Under the pieces are notes generated by a model. That model made no database searches. It was not told the origin of the DNA and worked only from the letters and a program-made list of their open reading frames with translations. Position numbers and translations under genes: made by a program. A stretch of 64,000 nucleotides of DNA from Takakia lepidozioides (lineage: Eukaryota; Streptophyta; Takakiopsida; Takakiales; Takakiaceae): positions 27,218,001 through 27,282,000 of the forward strand of contig CM060734.1 of the NCBI GenBank assembly GCA_030704615.1, given 5' to 3'. Shown here piece after piece: positions 33,398 to 46,700 of the stretch (positions within the stretch are counted from its first letter, which is position 1; each line of letters starts with the position of its first letter).

Positions 33398-36300
33398 TTT
33401 CTGAAGTCCTTCAGTGAAGCTGATAAGTTGATAGCTGGTCTTCCATCACATTCACACACTCATTGTAGATGGAAGCCAAGGCAAGAAGTTGGAAGCAACA
33501 ATGCGTAAGGGTGCTGAGTGTAGTGAATGTCGTGTTGGGTGCAGCGCATAGATGATGCAAGGGCTGCAAACCAGTACGCATGTTGCAGACCCCACACTCT
33601 GCATTGCACTATCGTACCGCACTGCAACGCACAATCACAAGCAGTTGCATGCACTGCACTGTCATGTTTCTTTCTCCTTTTCTCTCTGCAAAGGTAGTGA
33701 GAAATTCTCTCGATTGGTCTTCAGTCTAGGCCGTTGATGCTAGACCTGCCCACATGCCTTGCACATTTTCTTCCTCTTTAAACATCCGCTCAACTCCAAT
33801 GTTTTCGAGAAGTCAAGTCTGTGTAGAACATCTGACTTTGACCACAGTTGCAGGGTTGTTTTTAACTACATTGAGTGCCAAAGCTTACCGTGATGAAGAA
33901 ATGGATGGAGTTACTAGGAAGAGGATGAGAATCTATAAAGTGACACAAGGGCATTTTATAGACAAGTTTTTTAATTTATTGTGGATGAAAATAGAGTTAG
34001 CTATTCATGGCAACTTGAAATTAGGAGCCATCATAACTAGCCTCCCACAATTAAAAAAGTTAAAACACTATTTTTAACATAAAGTAATAACGGTCCCAAG
34101 TTCTTAAGTATACACCGGGAACTGTGCCTACGCATTGGGAACATACTGGGGGTATCAGGTCCCACGGATATCTTACCTTCCTTCTGGGCATTTCTGTGCG
34201 TCAAATCGCATGATTCCCGGACAACCCCAATTTTACAGACAGAAATTACTTGTAGAACTTTCCCTTGTGTTTTGACGAACCTTGAAGTGATACTGGTCTG
34301 TTGGAGCCTTACAGATTTGTAATACTCCTTTTTGTTTCTTCTTTTACAAATATGTTTCTTTATGTTCATCAAAGAAGATCTGGACCATTGAGACTCCCAA
34401 AAATTTAGGAAATTTTTTTTTGCCGCATCTTTACATCTGGTAAGGCTGGCGGCATTATTGAAATGAGAGCCCTCACGAGGCACCACTCTCAGTGGGTGAG
34501 TCTACTCAATTAGCTCTACTTCCCCCAATATACGCTAACAAGTGCAACTAAAAAAGGTACTCTCAATCTTGCATAGCTTTATAAAAAGACCCAAGTGGGG
34601 TGAATGTACAAATGGGTAAAATTGTCCCCAAGGGGAGAAACAAAATCTCATAGGGCTAGATATATTGACAAGAAGAAAAACAAACTATTCTAGTATCACC
34701 TACTGCCTGAATAAGGTCGGACAACAGGAAAGAGGATGGGTCAGAGAGTGCCGGGAGGCGAGATGAAGCCGCCCCGGCAACCTCTGCCCGACGTAAAATA
34801 GATAGAGCTTGAGCCTTTTGTAAAGCAACAAAAACTCGTTGTCTAAAGAAAGCTACAAGAACATAGACGTTTGGGCTTCCAGCGGTTTTGTTTTCTGCTG
34901 CGCGGTGGGCACATGTGCGAAGAAAGTCGTTGAACTGATGATGCAGACAACCGAAGATCTCGACTGCCAAAGGAAGGAATGTGTCGGTGGGGTGGCGTTC
35001 CCGATAGTGGCGTTCCCGATAGTCGCGCTCCTTCCCCTATACAACTACTGAAGCAGCAACTCCCTATGATGAGGCTCACAATATCAGCTCTCAGGTCTAC
35101 CTTAGAAACACACTGCTTATGATGCCTTTCTCACCAAGCTCAAATCACCAACAAATTCTTGCTGGACAGGATTATACCTTACTGGTATCCCATGGCTTTG
35201 AGCCCATGACTCCAATATGTAGTGCACTTGCTGGAACTCCCTTGGCTTTGAGTTCATCACTCCAAATCGGAGTGTATTTGCTACCCTTCTGTCAAAGCCA
35301 AAGAAATGTAAGTACATCAACATGAGAAAGACGGAACAAGAAAAGAGAGGGGTAGATGGTGTGTACAAACACCACGTAAGTACATTGGTCAAAGGAAGAG
35401 AGGGAAAATATTAATGTCATGTCAAGACACAGACAAGACCAGTAGGGTCGTTGTTAATTAAAGACATCATCCGCCCTTTACAGGGCACCATCTAACACCT
35501 CCTTCCATGCACAACTCCTCAAATGATTGAACTGTAGATTTCAAAGTACATGAAATCTCAGGGTGGGAGGGTGGGCGTTTTTTTAAAAAGGCCATTCATC
35601 ATTCAAAGAGACCATCAACCCCCTTGCTTTATACCATTTGCAGCAGCTCAGTTGGATCTGAGAGGGCTGTTTGAGAAAGTCTTCATTCCAAAGTCTACAT
35701 TTCATAAGAAAACAGTCCTATGCCATGAGCAATTATGAATAAACACTTCACAGGTCTGGATATAGTGTTCCAGAACCCTAGCATGTCGTTTTCAGTGCAT
35801 CACAAGAACTTTCAAAGCATTGCCAAGGTAAAAAATAAAGCCGAAGGGTCATGAAAACATATGACAGATCTGACATAGCATAACCAGACCTGTAACCCTT
35901 TATTGCAGTCTCATTGTAAGCCAGCCTCTAGATCATTCATGCCCCTTAATAAAACTGAGTCTCAAACTGAGCTTTCAGGTCATTCATCATTGAAGGAGAC
36001 AATCAACACCCTTGATTTATGCCCTCATAGAAAGAAATGAGCCATAAACACTAGTTGCAGGTGCATTGCTGCATTTTACTTACACGGATACACCTGTGTC
36101 AAGCGGTTTCCAGCATAGATACCTTCAGGTACAAATCTGGAAATGGTATTCCAGCACCCCATAAGAAACATTTAGAGCATATACGTCACAATAAGGATAT
36201 CCAGAATCACTTAACCTTTACCATGTCATAACCCCAAGGGCTTGGGGGAATGTAATCTGGTTTGACTCTCCATAAGGCAAAGAAATAAAATAAAACCAAG

Positions 36301-38364
36301 CATTTTAATAAAGGCCTGGAGATGGCTTGATCCTCCATAAAGCCAGAGCCATTTAATAGAGGTCCGATCTGCAATCGGGTTATGAACTCAGGCGCCGTTG
36401 ATGGGGGTCTTAGAAAAAGGTTCACCTCATCCATTTCCTAGTACATGTATCTCTGTTGTTAACAAGGCAAACCAGTTTGCTGCTTGTGCCTCCATAAAGC
36501 CACAACACTTTTCATAAAGGCCTGAAAATGGTGTACCAGGCTTTGTCAAAAAATTCTACCACGATCAATCTTGTAACCAGATATCTCTATCACTGAAACC
36601 ACAGGGCATTCACTATAATGTTTGTAATCTAGGAAGCATTGCATAAGACCTTCTTCATAAGCTAAACCATAACCAAAAGATGAGGTCAAAGTTTAAAGCG
36701 TATCCCCATTGAAGCGAATTCTGAAGCGGCGGTGTGCAGCGACAGTAGATCGCAGCCCACTCATCCATTCTGCTCAGTCCAGATCACCTGCAAGCTCTGT
36801 AAATCACATCAAGTGAGTCCCTCACCTGCGCCCGTCCCCAAAACATGTTTTGTGCGTTGGTGAGGATGCGCGAGGTGAGTCGCAGGACTTCACAGTTGCT
36901 ATCCATGTCAGAGGTGAGCTACAAAGCAGGAAAAGAGATCAATTGGACAAGCATAAGCAGAAACAACCAAAAACTTTCAAAGTTAGTGGAACTAGTGGAT
37001 TTTGCAGTATAACATCCAAGATCTGGCATATGACAAAGCAAAACGCAGTAGCTTTGCTGTAGGGGAGAGAAAACAAGCCTCCACAGATCAGTTATGGCGC
37101 CGCTGCAGCATAAGTGCACAATGAAAGATATCTCCGGAAAGCATAGTAGCGGCTCGGCTGCCAGCATGTGGAGTGAAGACACCAGCAGGGGAACTCCTCA
37201 TTCAACCGCACCTACGCCTCCCAAGGAGATCAACAACGCGGGATTGTGCGGCGATTCAAGCCGCCATCGCGCAGCTCCAGGAAAATCACAAGCCCAGGTG
37301 TCGGGCTGTTTAGGTTTAGAGAGGTGAACCAAAATCGTTTCCCCGCGATTTTTCATCCGGTCTGGATGGAAAATTGGCTTAGCTGATAGGTCATTTTGCA
37401 GGTTTTCATCCAGAAGGGATGACTTCCGTCGGTTTCCAAAATATCATCCGTCGTGGATGACATCCGTCATGGATGAATAATTGAGCCAGTCATCAGGTTT
37501 TACGTAGTCATACGAAAAATACTCGGCTGTCCATTAGTCATCCATCCAAAAAAAATTCTTAAGGTTTCCATCCATTATGGATGAAACCCTACTAGATCCA
37601 TTAGGGATTATAAAAATTCCACACTAGGTATAGTACTGGAAAAAATGTTAAAATCCCAAACATGTATTTGGAGAGAAGGAGAGAGAGGGAGAGAGAGGGT
37701 TCCCGCCATCCAACCCCTGGTATGGCAGTCCTTTACGGAGTGAGTGTGGTATGCACTCACCCCGTAAGGGAGCGCATACCAGACCCCTTCACGTAAAGCT
37801 CTCCCTCTACATTGTATTTTTATCCTTGGTCTTGAAATACCATAAGGATAAAATGCCTCCAATCTCTCCTCCCATACCAAGAATGAACAATGGCTTAGCA
37901 CGAAACATGTTGTGCAAAACAGAGTAGAAAGTTTCTAGGTTACTTTTTATCTTGTCAACACAGCCTTCACAAAGACAAGCCTGTGTATAGGGATTATGAG
38001 TGTTCCTCAACCAAGGGCAGCAAACAGCTTGTAACATGCCAACATCGCCTTCACAAGTTAGGACAGGCTTGAGTATAGGAATTATCAGTGTACTTCAGCC
38101 AATGGCAACACACTACTGCACATAATTTCACCCAGTTAGCCAATTTTCTGGTTACAGAAGCAAATTTCCTAATAGATAAAATCATACCATATTAGGGATT
38201 TAGTGCTCCATATTACTGACATGGAGGTAAGGTGGGCTGATACCTCATGGTCAAGTGATCAATGACATAACAAGAATACAGCTGGACAGGTAGAGTCATG
38301 ACTTTTCCATGTTACCTCTTAGCTGTTGAACAAGCTGTTGTTTCCAGGTTACCTTTTATGTTGT
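33398..38364. other. non-coding region, partly a diverged relative of element R
   Basis: On the minus strand the order hairpin D (37,815-37,655), TTCATCC/GGATGAA hairpins (37,590-37,350) and a segment at 35,530-35,330 that matches 8,205-8,310 follows the order in element R copy 2, at much lower identity. The rest (33.4-35.3 and 35.5-37.3 kb) has no ORF I can support; a 104-codon minus frame at 34,970-34,656 is unassigned. Confidence 0.5.
37655..37815. repeat. compound hairpin D, copy 2 (reverse orientation)
   Basis: Reverse complement of the D unit at 8,645-8,800, with the GGTATGCACTC arms, the GTATGGCAGTCC outer arm and the CT-rich tail. A few substitutions keep the pairing of the inner stem mostly intact. 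Confidence 0.78.
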
Positions 38365-39275
38365 TGTCGAACGGCTTTTACTCACCCATCCCTTCGCTAT
38401 CCGAGGTGGGAACTCCAAGATAGAAGAGTTGGATATCTCTAAGCACTCAGCCCGCTCAGAACAATCAGTCATGACCTACAGCTAGTGTATCATGGTTGTG
38501 CTTCCTGTTTGTATTTCTTCTTGCCTTTATGTTAGCAAATTACCTTACTGTGTATACTTAAGCATCAGATTGCTTCAGTATCTATCAGGTTCCATTCACT
38601 CATCCATTCATTCCACAGCTTCACTCAAGTCTCTCTACACAGTGTGATTGTATCGAATAAGTATCAGATTAAGATTTATCATGTATCAGGCCGAAGCCAT
38701 GGTGTCCCTAGCCTGCTCTATGGTATATCACTACAACTTGCATAAATCAAGCATCATTAGTTCGTGACTCCTCCATCTCCCCGTTCCAGATCGTGCTCTC
38801 CTTCCCGATGGCTAAGTCCTGATCTCTAGAAGTGTCATCCAAGAAGTGTCCTCCATGTCGCTGCTCTGCTTAATTTATCTGCAAGCTGTTCTAACCGCCT
38901 AACGAACTAACTGTCACCCAAGAAGTAAACACGTTCCCTCTGCAGATGTCGTTCCCACACAGTCGTTCCCTACCAATGATAACCGTTCCCTATGTACGCC
39001 GTGACGGGCTATGCCAAGATGTATCGGGCTGTGACTGTGCCAAGCTGTGACTGGCTATGATAGACTGTGATAGGCTGTGTCCGGCTGTGATGGACTGTGA
39101 TAGGCTGTGTCCAGCTGTGACTGAGTGTGTAAGCCTGTCTACCACCCCTAAAGCCTGTGCCTGTCACCCCTAAGGCCTCTGTTGGTCTAAGTCTACCATC
39201 CGTAAGTTTGCGCAAAAATTAAGGGTACCCCACAAAACCCGTAAAACTGTCTAAGTCCCAGACAGCCCTCTAACA
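38365..39275 (-). repeat. 3' LTR of gypsy element 2
   Basis: On the minus strand it begins TGTTAGAGGG right after the polypurine tract and ends CGTTCGACA, about 911 bp. The U3 part has some 100 bp of short GGCTGTGATAG-type repeats (39,010-39,130). The R/U5 half (38,365-38,755) matches the 5' LTR of gypsy element 1, the U3 half matches 28,497-28,985. Confidence 0.8.
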
Positions 39276-39292
39276 TTACCTCTCCCCCTCTC
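39276..39292 (-). other. polypurine tract of gypsy element 2
   Basis: On the minus strand GAGAGGGGGAGAGGTAA ends exactly where the LTR starts with TG. This is the site expected for plus-strand priming and ties the long coding region upstream to this LTR. Confidence 0.75.
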
Positions 39293-39306
39293 AAAAAGTC
39301 GTGTCC

Positions 39307-42300
39307 TCACGGTTTACTATTTAGGATCAGCAAACCTTTGTGAACGAGCACCCTTCTGTCGGTGAGAGTCCTTTGGAGGGCTCTGTGTGCGAGCCCGAGC
39401 CCTGTCACTGGCTGATGGAGGTGATTGAGCACCAAATGGAAATGTTTGACCCTCCTTTGGTTGATAACAAGGTAACTTCTCAGGCATAGGAGATCCCCGT
39501 CGTTTCTTCTCTGCCATTTGTAGTGCATAGTCCTCCGCCATGTCAAAAGGTTCCTCCGTAGAACCAGTAGTATCATAATCATCTTCCCCCCTTTTGGTGC
39601 CCGAACCTTAAGTGGCTTCTCAGGAATCCTGCGTGGCATACACTGTTGGCCCACCATGTCTGGAAGCTTAAACTGTACTACTTGCATTAATCGCTTGCAA
39701 GCAAAATAAGTGTACTCCCTGAATTCCTTGTCCATATAGGTGAGAGGTGTGCCAATGACTTTGGAACAGTGTAAATATTTCCAGGCTTCATGTCCCTTAT
39801 AAAGAATATCGTCAGGGCCCAATTTTTCTTTGGCAAAGTTGTTCCAAGCCAAATTAAACCATGAATGAAGTTGGGAATCCTTCAGCAACATGACTTTCAC
39901 ATCATACAAATACATATGGGGTGGAACTGAAGGTAAGACCCAATGATCCCCAGTGGAATAACTCAGAAATCTTGACTGCATCTTCTGCTGCTCAATGTGA
40001 TAACGTGCAATGAAACAAGCAGCATAGTATAATCCACAGCCCATGACCAAACTATATACCTCATTGGTCTTGGTGTAGATGTACCCATGAACAACCTGTA
40101 AGGCAATTAATTCCTTCAGCATGGTGCCTGCCTCAGACCAGTACCTTGCAAAATGATGATCCTCAATGGGTCGGTTGTTCGGAAGAACCTTAGTCCTAGT
40201 TGCCACTGGCAACCAAATGCGCATGATCTGGTAATAGTGTGCCAAAGACTCTGGAGGACTGAATTTCTTCCAAGCCAAATCCATCAAAATGGGAATTTGG
40301 TTGAAGGGCATAATCATAGCCCGATTGTACTCAAGTGCAGCAGGAGTCCTAGGTGGGTTAAAAGCAGCATCCCCCCAGACCTCAAATTACTGCAGTGCCA
40401 TGGTATCAACAGCGTCGACCTGTTGTGGTTGTTGTGACATTGGCACCACTGTCCCTCATGTTGTCGGCAAGTCCTGCACCTCCTGTGACGAAGATTGGAA
40501 AATCAAAGTCCGTGCATGCAAATAAACAGCCCCCAACTCTTCCTCAGGAACAAAAACTCTTTTATCAATGTTGGAGCTCAAGTCATCCACTTGAGCCTGC
40601 AGCCCTTCCACATCATCATGTAACTCAGTTATTCTACTATAGACATTGTCTATAATGGTTGTGGCAATGTTCTGCACCTGCAACCTGAGATCATTCATCT
40701 CCCCCTGGGTGAGCTTTCTTGGTGCCTTCCCTTCCACCGGCCCTTGTATTAACCATACTTGCATAAGATGATTATCCACCAAGTCCTGTGTAGCACCCCT
40801 GAGAGTCTGTTCCTCCTTGAGTCTGTACATATCTAACTGCTGCTATAAAGCCTCCATGCGCTTCACATGAGGTTCAACCAGGGCTGCATAGGCAGCAGTC
40901 AGATTATTGGCTTCTTTCCAAGCCTTGGTAGTCACAGAAAGCTCATTCTTTCGTGATGTGAGCATTTGCTGCAACTCAAGGATGTAATTGTCCTTCTCAG
41001 CCTCAACCTGACTGTACTGTTGGAAAGTATCCTCATTGCAACGAATAGTAGCCTTCAAATCAGCAATGAGTTTCCCTTGCTCCACTGTCTCAGCCTCCAC
41101 CATCATACACCTCTCTGCTTGTCTGTTAATTTCTAATGCAGTTTGCTGCAAAGCAGTTGTTAGTGTGGCACATTGGATGGTCATTTTTTGATGAACTGCC
41201 TCCAACTCTATATGAAGCACCTTCACTTCCTATAATTTTCCCTCGTGCTTCACCTGCAACTGGTATAGCTGTTGCTTATGTACTTCATGCAACTTCTCCT
41301 TCTCCAGACCCGCTTCAATCAGATTCCCCTTTGCTAGCTGCAAGGCAGCCTTCATGTCCTCCAACTCTTTCTGCAACTTGAGGTTGGCCTCCACATCCAC
41401 CTTGTTTGCACACTCAGTGGTAATTCTAGCCTCAAACCCCTGTTTGGTTCCTCCCTCAAAGCTGCCAATTGTGTGGATGAAACATGGGATTTCACATAAG
41501 TGCCCAACAAATTGAGTGTCCTGCTTATGGAACTCATAAGCATGGCCTGATGTGGGTCTTCATGGGAAACTTGTTGATGGTCCCCCTGATTCTCCATAGT
41601 GTGATGTTTCACCAACCATTCAGGCCATGTTCCCACAAGATCTTCTTCCTGAACGACCTCATTCTCCACAGGTGCTGCAGTGCCCTTACATTCTACCTCT
41701 GGAACCTCCTCCACAGGTTCGGGCATCACATGCACAGCAGGGATTTTCTTGGTCAAATTCTGCATCTTTGGTACCACTGGTTCCCTGACCAAGCCAGAGT
41801 TTTCATAGAGAAGGTCACCCTTCTCAATTTCTGCCACTACCTGCTCTGTAGTGGGGATGTCTAACCCTTCTCTTTCCACAACAATAGGCTCTGGTGTAAC
41901 AGCATGTATTATCTGAGTTACCCCTGGGACACCTGAGTCAACTGGCTGTGGTGGCTGTGGTACTGAGGTGACTTCTTCCTCCCTCTCCAAAGGCCGTGCT
42001 TCCAGCAATAACAGCCCTCTATGCTGCTGTTCCCCATCCTGCACAAGAGCTATGGAAACATCATCTTGCGGTTTCCTTGAAGCTAGTGGATCTGCCACTA
42101 CAGTCGTATCCCGCTTTTGTCTCTTGGACTGGTGCTGCCCCTCCAATCCCCCTTCATCTTGTGACGAGCCCTGCTCCTCAATTGCAGTTGTGGCTGTCTC
42201 AAATACTCCCATCTCCTTGCGTTCTCGCGCATCAAATAAACAAGAATCAAGGATAATTTGCCCAATGATCGGGCCAGACACAATGATCGGAGATTTAGCA

Positions 42301-42860
42301 GCAGTGCCTTGTAACCGCTTCATCTCTTCCACCAGACCATTGTACATCAACTCCGCCCAAGCCACATCCTCTCCCCTCAAGGCTTTTAGTATCTCCTCCG
42401 TGAATGATCTGCTAAGGTACTGTTGGTTCTGCTTCATGGCAAACAGAACGTTCAGTATTTGGCCAACTTCCCTTAACCCTGGGTACTCGGCCTTGGTGCA
42501 GGTGTATCCTTGAATCTTAAAGAAACTCGCTTCTTGGAACAAATTCCCTATTTGCAATCTTGCCCTGTGTTAATCCACATTCACATGCCCAGATGGCAAT
42601 TCAAACAGTTGCTGCAAGTACTGGGGAGTAATCTCTATATCTACTCCCCTCACCTGTGTAACTCCTGTCCGAGGCTCAAAGTTCTGAATGAATTGAATCA
42701 TGAACTTCCGATGATGCAAAGACCATTCCTTGCGTAGCAGCCCTTCCAATCGCAACTCCTTCAGCAGCTGCACTGCCTGTGGTGTAGCAATTGTTTGCTA
42801 CTGCAGAATCGTGGTGCTCTTCATCCTGATATCCTCCATTCCCCTAATTCTCTTCATCCC
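39307..42860 (-). pseudogene. long extra ORF of gypsy element 2, coiled-coil protein of unknown function
   Basis: Minus-strand open stretches join into one protein of about 1,150 residues, broken by a few stops and frame changes (for example stops at 42,570, near 41,227 and 40,843, and a frame change near 41,440). The first part has MEDIRMKSTTILQ, then FMIQFIQNFEPRTGVTQVRG and ITPQYLQQLFELP, which recalls plant transposon-associated domains. The middle is acidic and Pro-rich. From 41,380 to 40,460 it is strongly helix-forming (LKLQKELEDMKAALQLAKG, LQVQNIATTIIDN), probably a coiled coil. The last part (40,317-39,600) is globular and Trp/Tyr-rich (GCGLYYAACFIARYH). It lies between pol and the polypurine tract, sense to pol. 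I find no membrane segment or enzyme motif, so an envelope role is not supported. Confidence 0.6.
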
Positions 42861-43075
42861 AGACAAACAAGAAGGCCTTGTTTGGAATAGTTATAGGAAA
42901 GCTTGCAGGGTATAGAGCATAAAGGTATGGTTGGCACAGAAAGGAACGGGTAAGTGCGTGTAAGCCTGCGGGGCTTGCAGATAGTGGGTGAGAGAGAATG
43001 TCCTTTCAACCCGTCCGTCTTTGCGCCACTGCGTGAGAAGTAAAGCTAGCGTATAGTCTGTAATATCCGCCATAG

Positions 43076-43714
43076 CTACAAAGCTATAGCTTTGATTGCC
43101 CCTCCCGTTGAGACGCTGGTTATTCGGAGCCACCCGACTCTTCCGCTCATAACTCTTCTAATTTCTTGTTCTTGTTTCTTTGAGGGAACCACCTGCATGA
43201 AATTCTCGTTTCTGATTGGCCGTTGCCTCCTCAGGTAACTTCTAAATTCTACCCCCATCTGGTCACATTCCCACCTGGAATGTCCACTAGGACAGCACAT
43301 GTGGCAAAGGTCCCCCTTTGCTGTACGTGTAAAGGGTTCCGTTACCTTTTTCTTGGATGCATTAATGGGCCCGCAATTAGTTTCGGCTGCTGTACCGGGT
43401 AGGTACTTCGACGGCCCAGTTTGTTTTTTTGCATGATGACACCCGCTATTGCAGTTCATGCAATGCGGAGCGCTTTGCCCCTTAGGCCACGCGTTCAAAT
43501 TCAAACACTCTTCCGTCGCCCTCTGTCCGCGTGGCTTTTTCTCCGAGTTTGACTCCCAAGCTGACCTTACACTTACCGGCCACTTTTCTGACGTTAACCC
43601 GTGTCCACCTGTCAGTGATCCTATGGATTGTGCAACCCGCGTGGGCTGTGTTGGGTTGTGATGAGCTGTGATAGGCTGTGTGATGTTGTGATGGGCTGTG
43701 ATAGGTTGTGTCAT
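43076..43714 (-). pseudogene. zinc-knuckle ORF next to gypsy element 2 pol
   Basis: A 212-codon frame. Its first 25 residues are translated from GGCTGTGATAG-type repeats. The rest has CMNCNSGCHH, an incomplete knuckle, and CHMCCPSGHSRWEC, a full C-x2-C-x4-H-x4-C knuckle, followed by a basic stretch. This looks like the nucleic-acid-binding part of a gag. Its location after pol is unusual and suggests either a second element joined here or a rearrangement. Confidence 0.5.
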
Positions 43715-43745
43715 ACTATGGTGGCCTGTGATGACTGTGTGAACA
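43620..43745. repeat. short tandem repeat GGCTGTGATAGG
   Basis: About ten degenerate 10-12 bp units (GGCTGTGATAG, GGTTGTGATGAG and similar), in the same orientation as those in the U3 of the LTR at 39,010-39,130. It may be a leftover of a second LTR of that family. Confidence 0.65.
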
Positions 43746-46700
43746 CCCGTGTTCTACGCTCCGGCCATATACATTTGGCTTTACGACAAGTGCTTCATGC
43801 TCCATTGGTGTTATCAATGTAAACTGTGTCTGCTTCTGTGTTTCAAAATGCAAATCATGCTGCAATGGTTTATCATGGATACCACTGGATCCTTTCAACT
43901 TATTGGCATTGACTCTTCCAAGCATCTCTTTGTTAATGGTACTTCTATATGACATAAGGTCCTTTCCATGGTGACTTAAGCTTAGAAGCTTTAATCTTTC
44001 TCTTCTTTTGCAACCACAGAACCAAATCACCCATCTTAAAAGTTTTCAATTTACCTTCATCAAATTGATCCTTCCTCTTCATCTGAATTCTGGTCATGTT
44101 ATCTACTGCATCAGCACGTACTTCTTCCACATGATATAATTCATGTTTACTGACTTTAATTGAATCCTCCAATTCCATTCTCCTTCCCCATTCAGTTCTC
44201 ATGGTAGGTAACAAGAATTCCACTGGAAGTAAAGCTTCCATACCATAAACTAATTGGAATGGTGTATACTTAGTGGTGACTTTATATGAAGTCATGTATG
44301 ACCACAAAGCTATCAGTAGCTTTGTATCCCAATCCGTTCTGTTTGTAATGACTATCTTAGCCAAAATAATGCATAGTTTGTTGGTGGCCTCTGCCTGCCC
44401 ATTATCTTGTGGGTAATAGGTTGTATTCTTCCTGTGCACAATCATGAATTCTTTAGTCAATAATTCTATGGTCTCATTAATGAAGTGACTACCCTGGTCA
44501 CTGATAAATTCCAGGGGACAGCCAAATCTTGTAAGTATGTTCTCATACAGGAACCTTGTTGTAGACTTAGCTGTGTTGTCCCTCAGAGCCTTATCTTCCA
44601 CCCACTTTGTAGTATCATCAGTGGCTGTGATTATATACTTGTTCTGTGTATTTCTGGCTAGTGGGTTTATTGGTCCAACAAAGTCTAGTCCCCATTTCTG
44701 AAATGGTTCAGTAGGCATTGTCGGATGCAAAGCCATCTTTCCAGATCTTTGCAAAGGTCCTAGCCTTTGACACTCATCACAACTCTTGCAATACTTGTGC
44801 ACATATTTGAACATAGTAGGCCACCAGTAACCTGCAAGTAGTATTTTTCTGCTGGTAGTCTCCTCTCCAAAATGACCTCCAGCCACTCCTTTATGAACTT
44901 CTTCCAAAACTTTATTTACTTCATGGTGGTACAAGCATCGTTTAAGAACTCCATCGGGTCCTAGCTTATACAATCTGCCACCTATCATAGTGTAGGGTAA
45001 AGCCTTGATAGCTATTCTCTTCCTCTGTTCCTTCCCATAACTGGGTGGGCACTGACCATGAGTAGTGTAGTATCTAATTGGCCACTGCCAATCTAACCAA
45101 TCATCTGCACTTCCCTGCACCTCCACTGCAAATAGACTCGCATCAGGTAGTTGGTCGTCTACTCCCGTGGCGGGCTCTCCTGTTGATAGGCGTGACAAGT
45201 GATCTGCCACAAGATGCAAACGGCCAGGCTTGTAAACAACTTTGAATTCAAACTCGTGCAAGATTATTAACCATCTTGCTATCCTGCCACTTATCAAAGG
45301 CTTGTTCACCAGATAAATCAAAGCCTAATGATCCACATAAAACATAAACTTCATTCCCAATAGGTAATGCCTGAATTTCTTGACTGCATAAATCATTGCC
45401 AATGCTTCTTTTTTAGTGGTGCTATAGTTCTTTTCAGCACTGTTCAACAACCTGCTAGCATAGTACACAGGTGAATCTATGTTTCCTATGATATTTTGAG
45501 CTAACACAGCTCCCAATGCTTCTCCTGAGGCATCACAGTGTACATGAAATACTACATGCCAGTGAGGGTTAATCAACACAGGTGTAGTTGTCACTGACAA
45601 TATAAGTTCCTCAAAAGCCTGGTGACATTCAGCTGTCCATGTAAACACTGCATCATTCTTCAAAAGCTTGCTCAATGGTGCTGCCATATGTGCATACCGT
45701 TTGACAAACTTTCTATAATAAGTAGTTTGTCCAAGGAACCTCCTTAGACCCTTAACGTTACTTGGTGGTGGTGAGGCTTTAATAGCCTCTATCTTTCTAG
45801 GATCCACAAGCAGTCCCTTCTTACACACAATGTGTCCCAATAGTACCCCTGAGTTCACACAGAAAGTACACTTTTCCGGATTCAGTCCAAGACCTCTCAT
45901 CCTGCATCTGGCCAAATATAATTCCAACTTCTGCAAGTGCTCATTCTTAGAGCTGTACACACTAAAGTCATCTAAGAACACTTGCATGAAATCATCCAGA
46001 TACTCGTGAAAAAATTCACTTATCACCCTCTATAAAGTTGCTGGTGCATTACAAAGTCCAAAAGACATGACTTTGTATGCATAAGCACCCTAGTCTATGA
46101 TGTAAGCTGTCTTTCCCTGTCTTCTTCCGCCACTTGCACTTGGTTATATCCACTGAAGCCATTCATGAATGAGTACATCTCATGGCCTGCCACAGTGTCC
46201 AGTACAGCTTCTGTGAATGGCAAAGGAAAGAGATATTTCTTTGTACAAACATTCAACTTCTTATAGTTCACACAAACTCTCAGTTTGCCATTCTTCTTGG
46301 GAACTATCACAATGGGTGACAACCAAGTTGTATACTCTATTGGGTATATGAACTTAGCCTCAGCCAGCTTCTTGATCTCTTCCCCAACCTTCTGTGCATA
46401 GTTAGGATTCATCATGTACCTAGTCTGTTTGATTGGTACCGACCCTGGTTCCAGTTCAATCTTATGTTGGCAAATCTCAGGTGGTATCCCTTTCAGATCC
46501 TCATAGCTCCAAGCAAATACATCTGTGTATTTGATAAACAGGCTCTTAGCTTCCTCAAAGAATTCTGGCTCCAAGTCAGCCCCTACTTTCACCATTCTTG
46601 GTTCCTCCTCAGTTCCCACATTCACGTCTCTCACCTGCTCTTTAGCTGTGATTGTCCATCCAGCCACTACTTCATCCTGTAAACTCACAGTGGCTGGTTC

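Noticed and set aside
34656-34970. 104-codon minus ORF (LQKAQALSILRRAE...)
   Set aside because: Composition looks protein-like, but there is no homology I recognise, no flanking splice sites I trust, and no second copy.
41968-42513. 181-codon plus ORF, Ser/Cys-rich
   Set aside because: Antisense shadow of the long extra ORF of gypsy element 2.
39307-42860. Calling the long extra ORF an envelope gene
   Set aside because: The position fits, but I find no signal peptide, no membrane segment and no furin-like or fusion motif.
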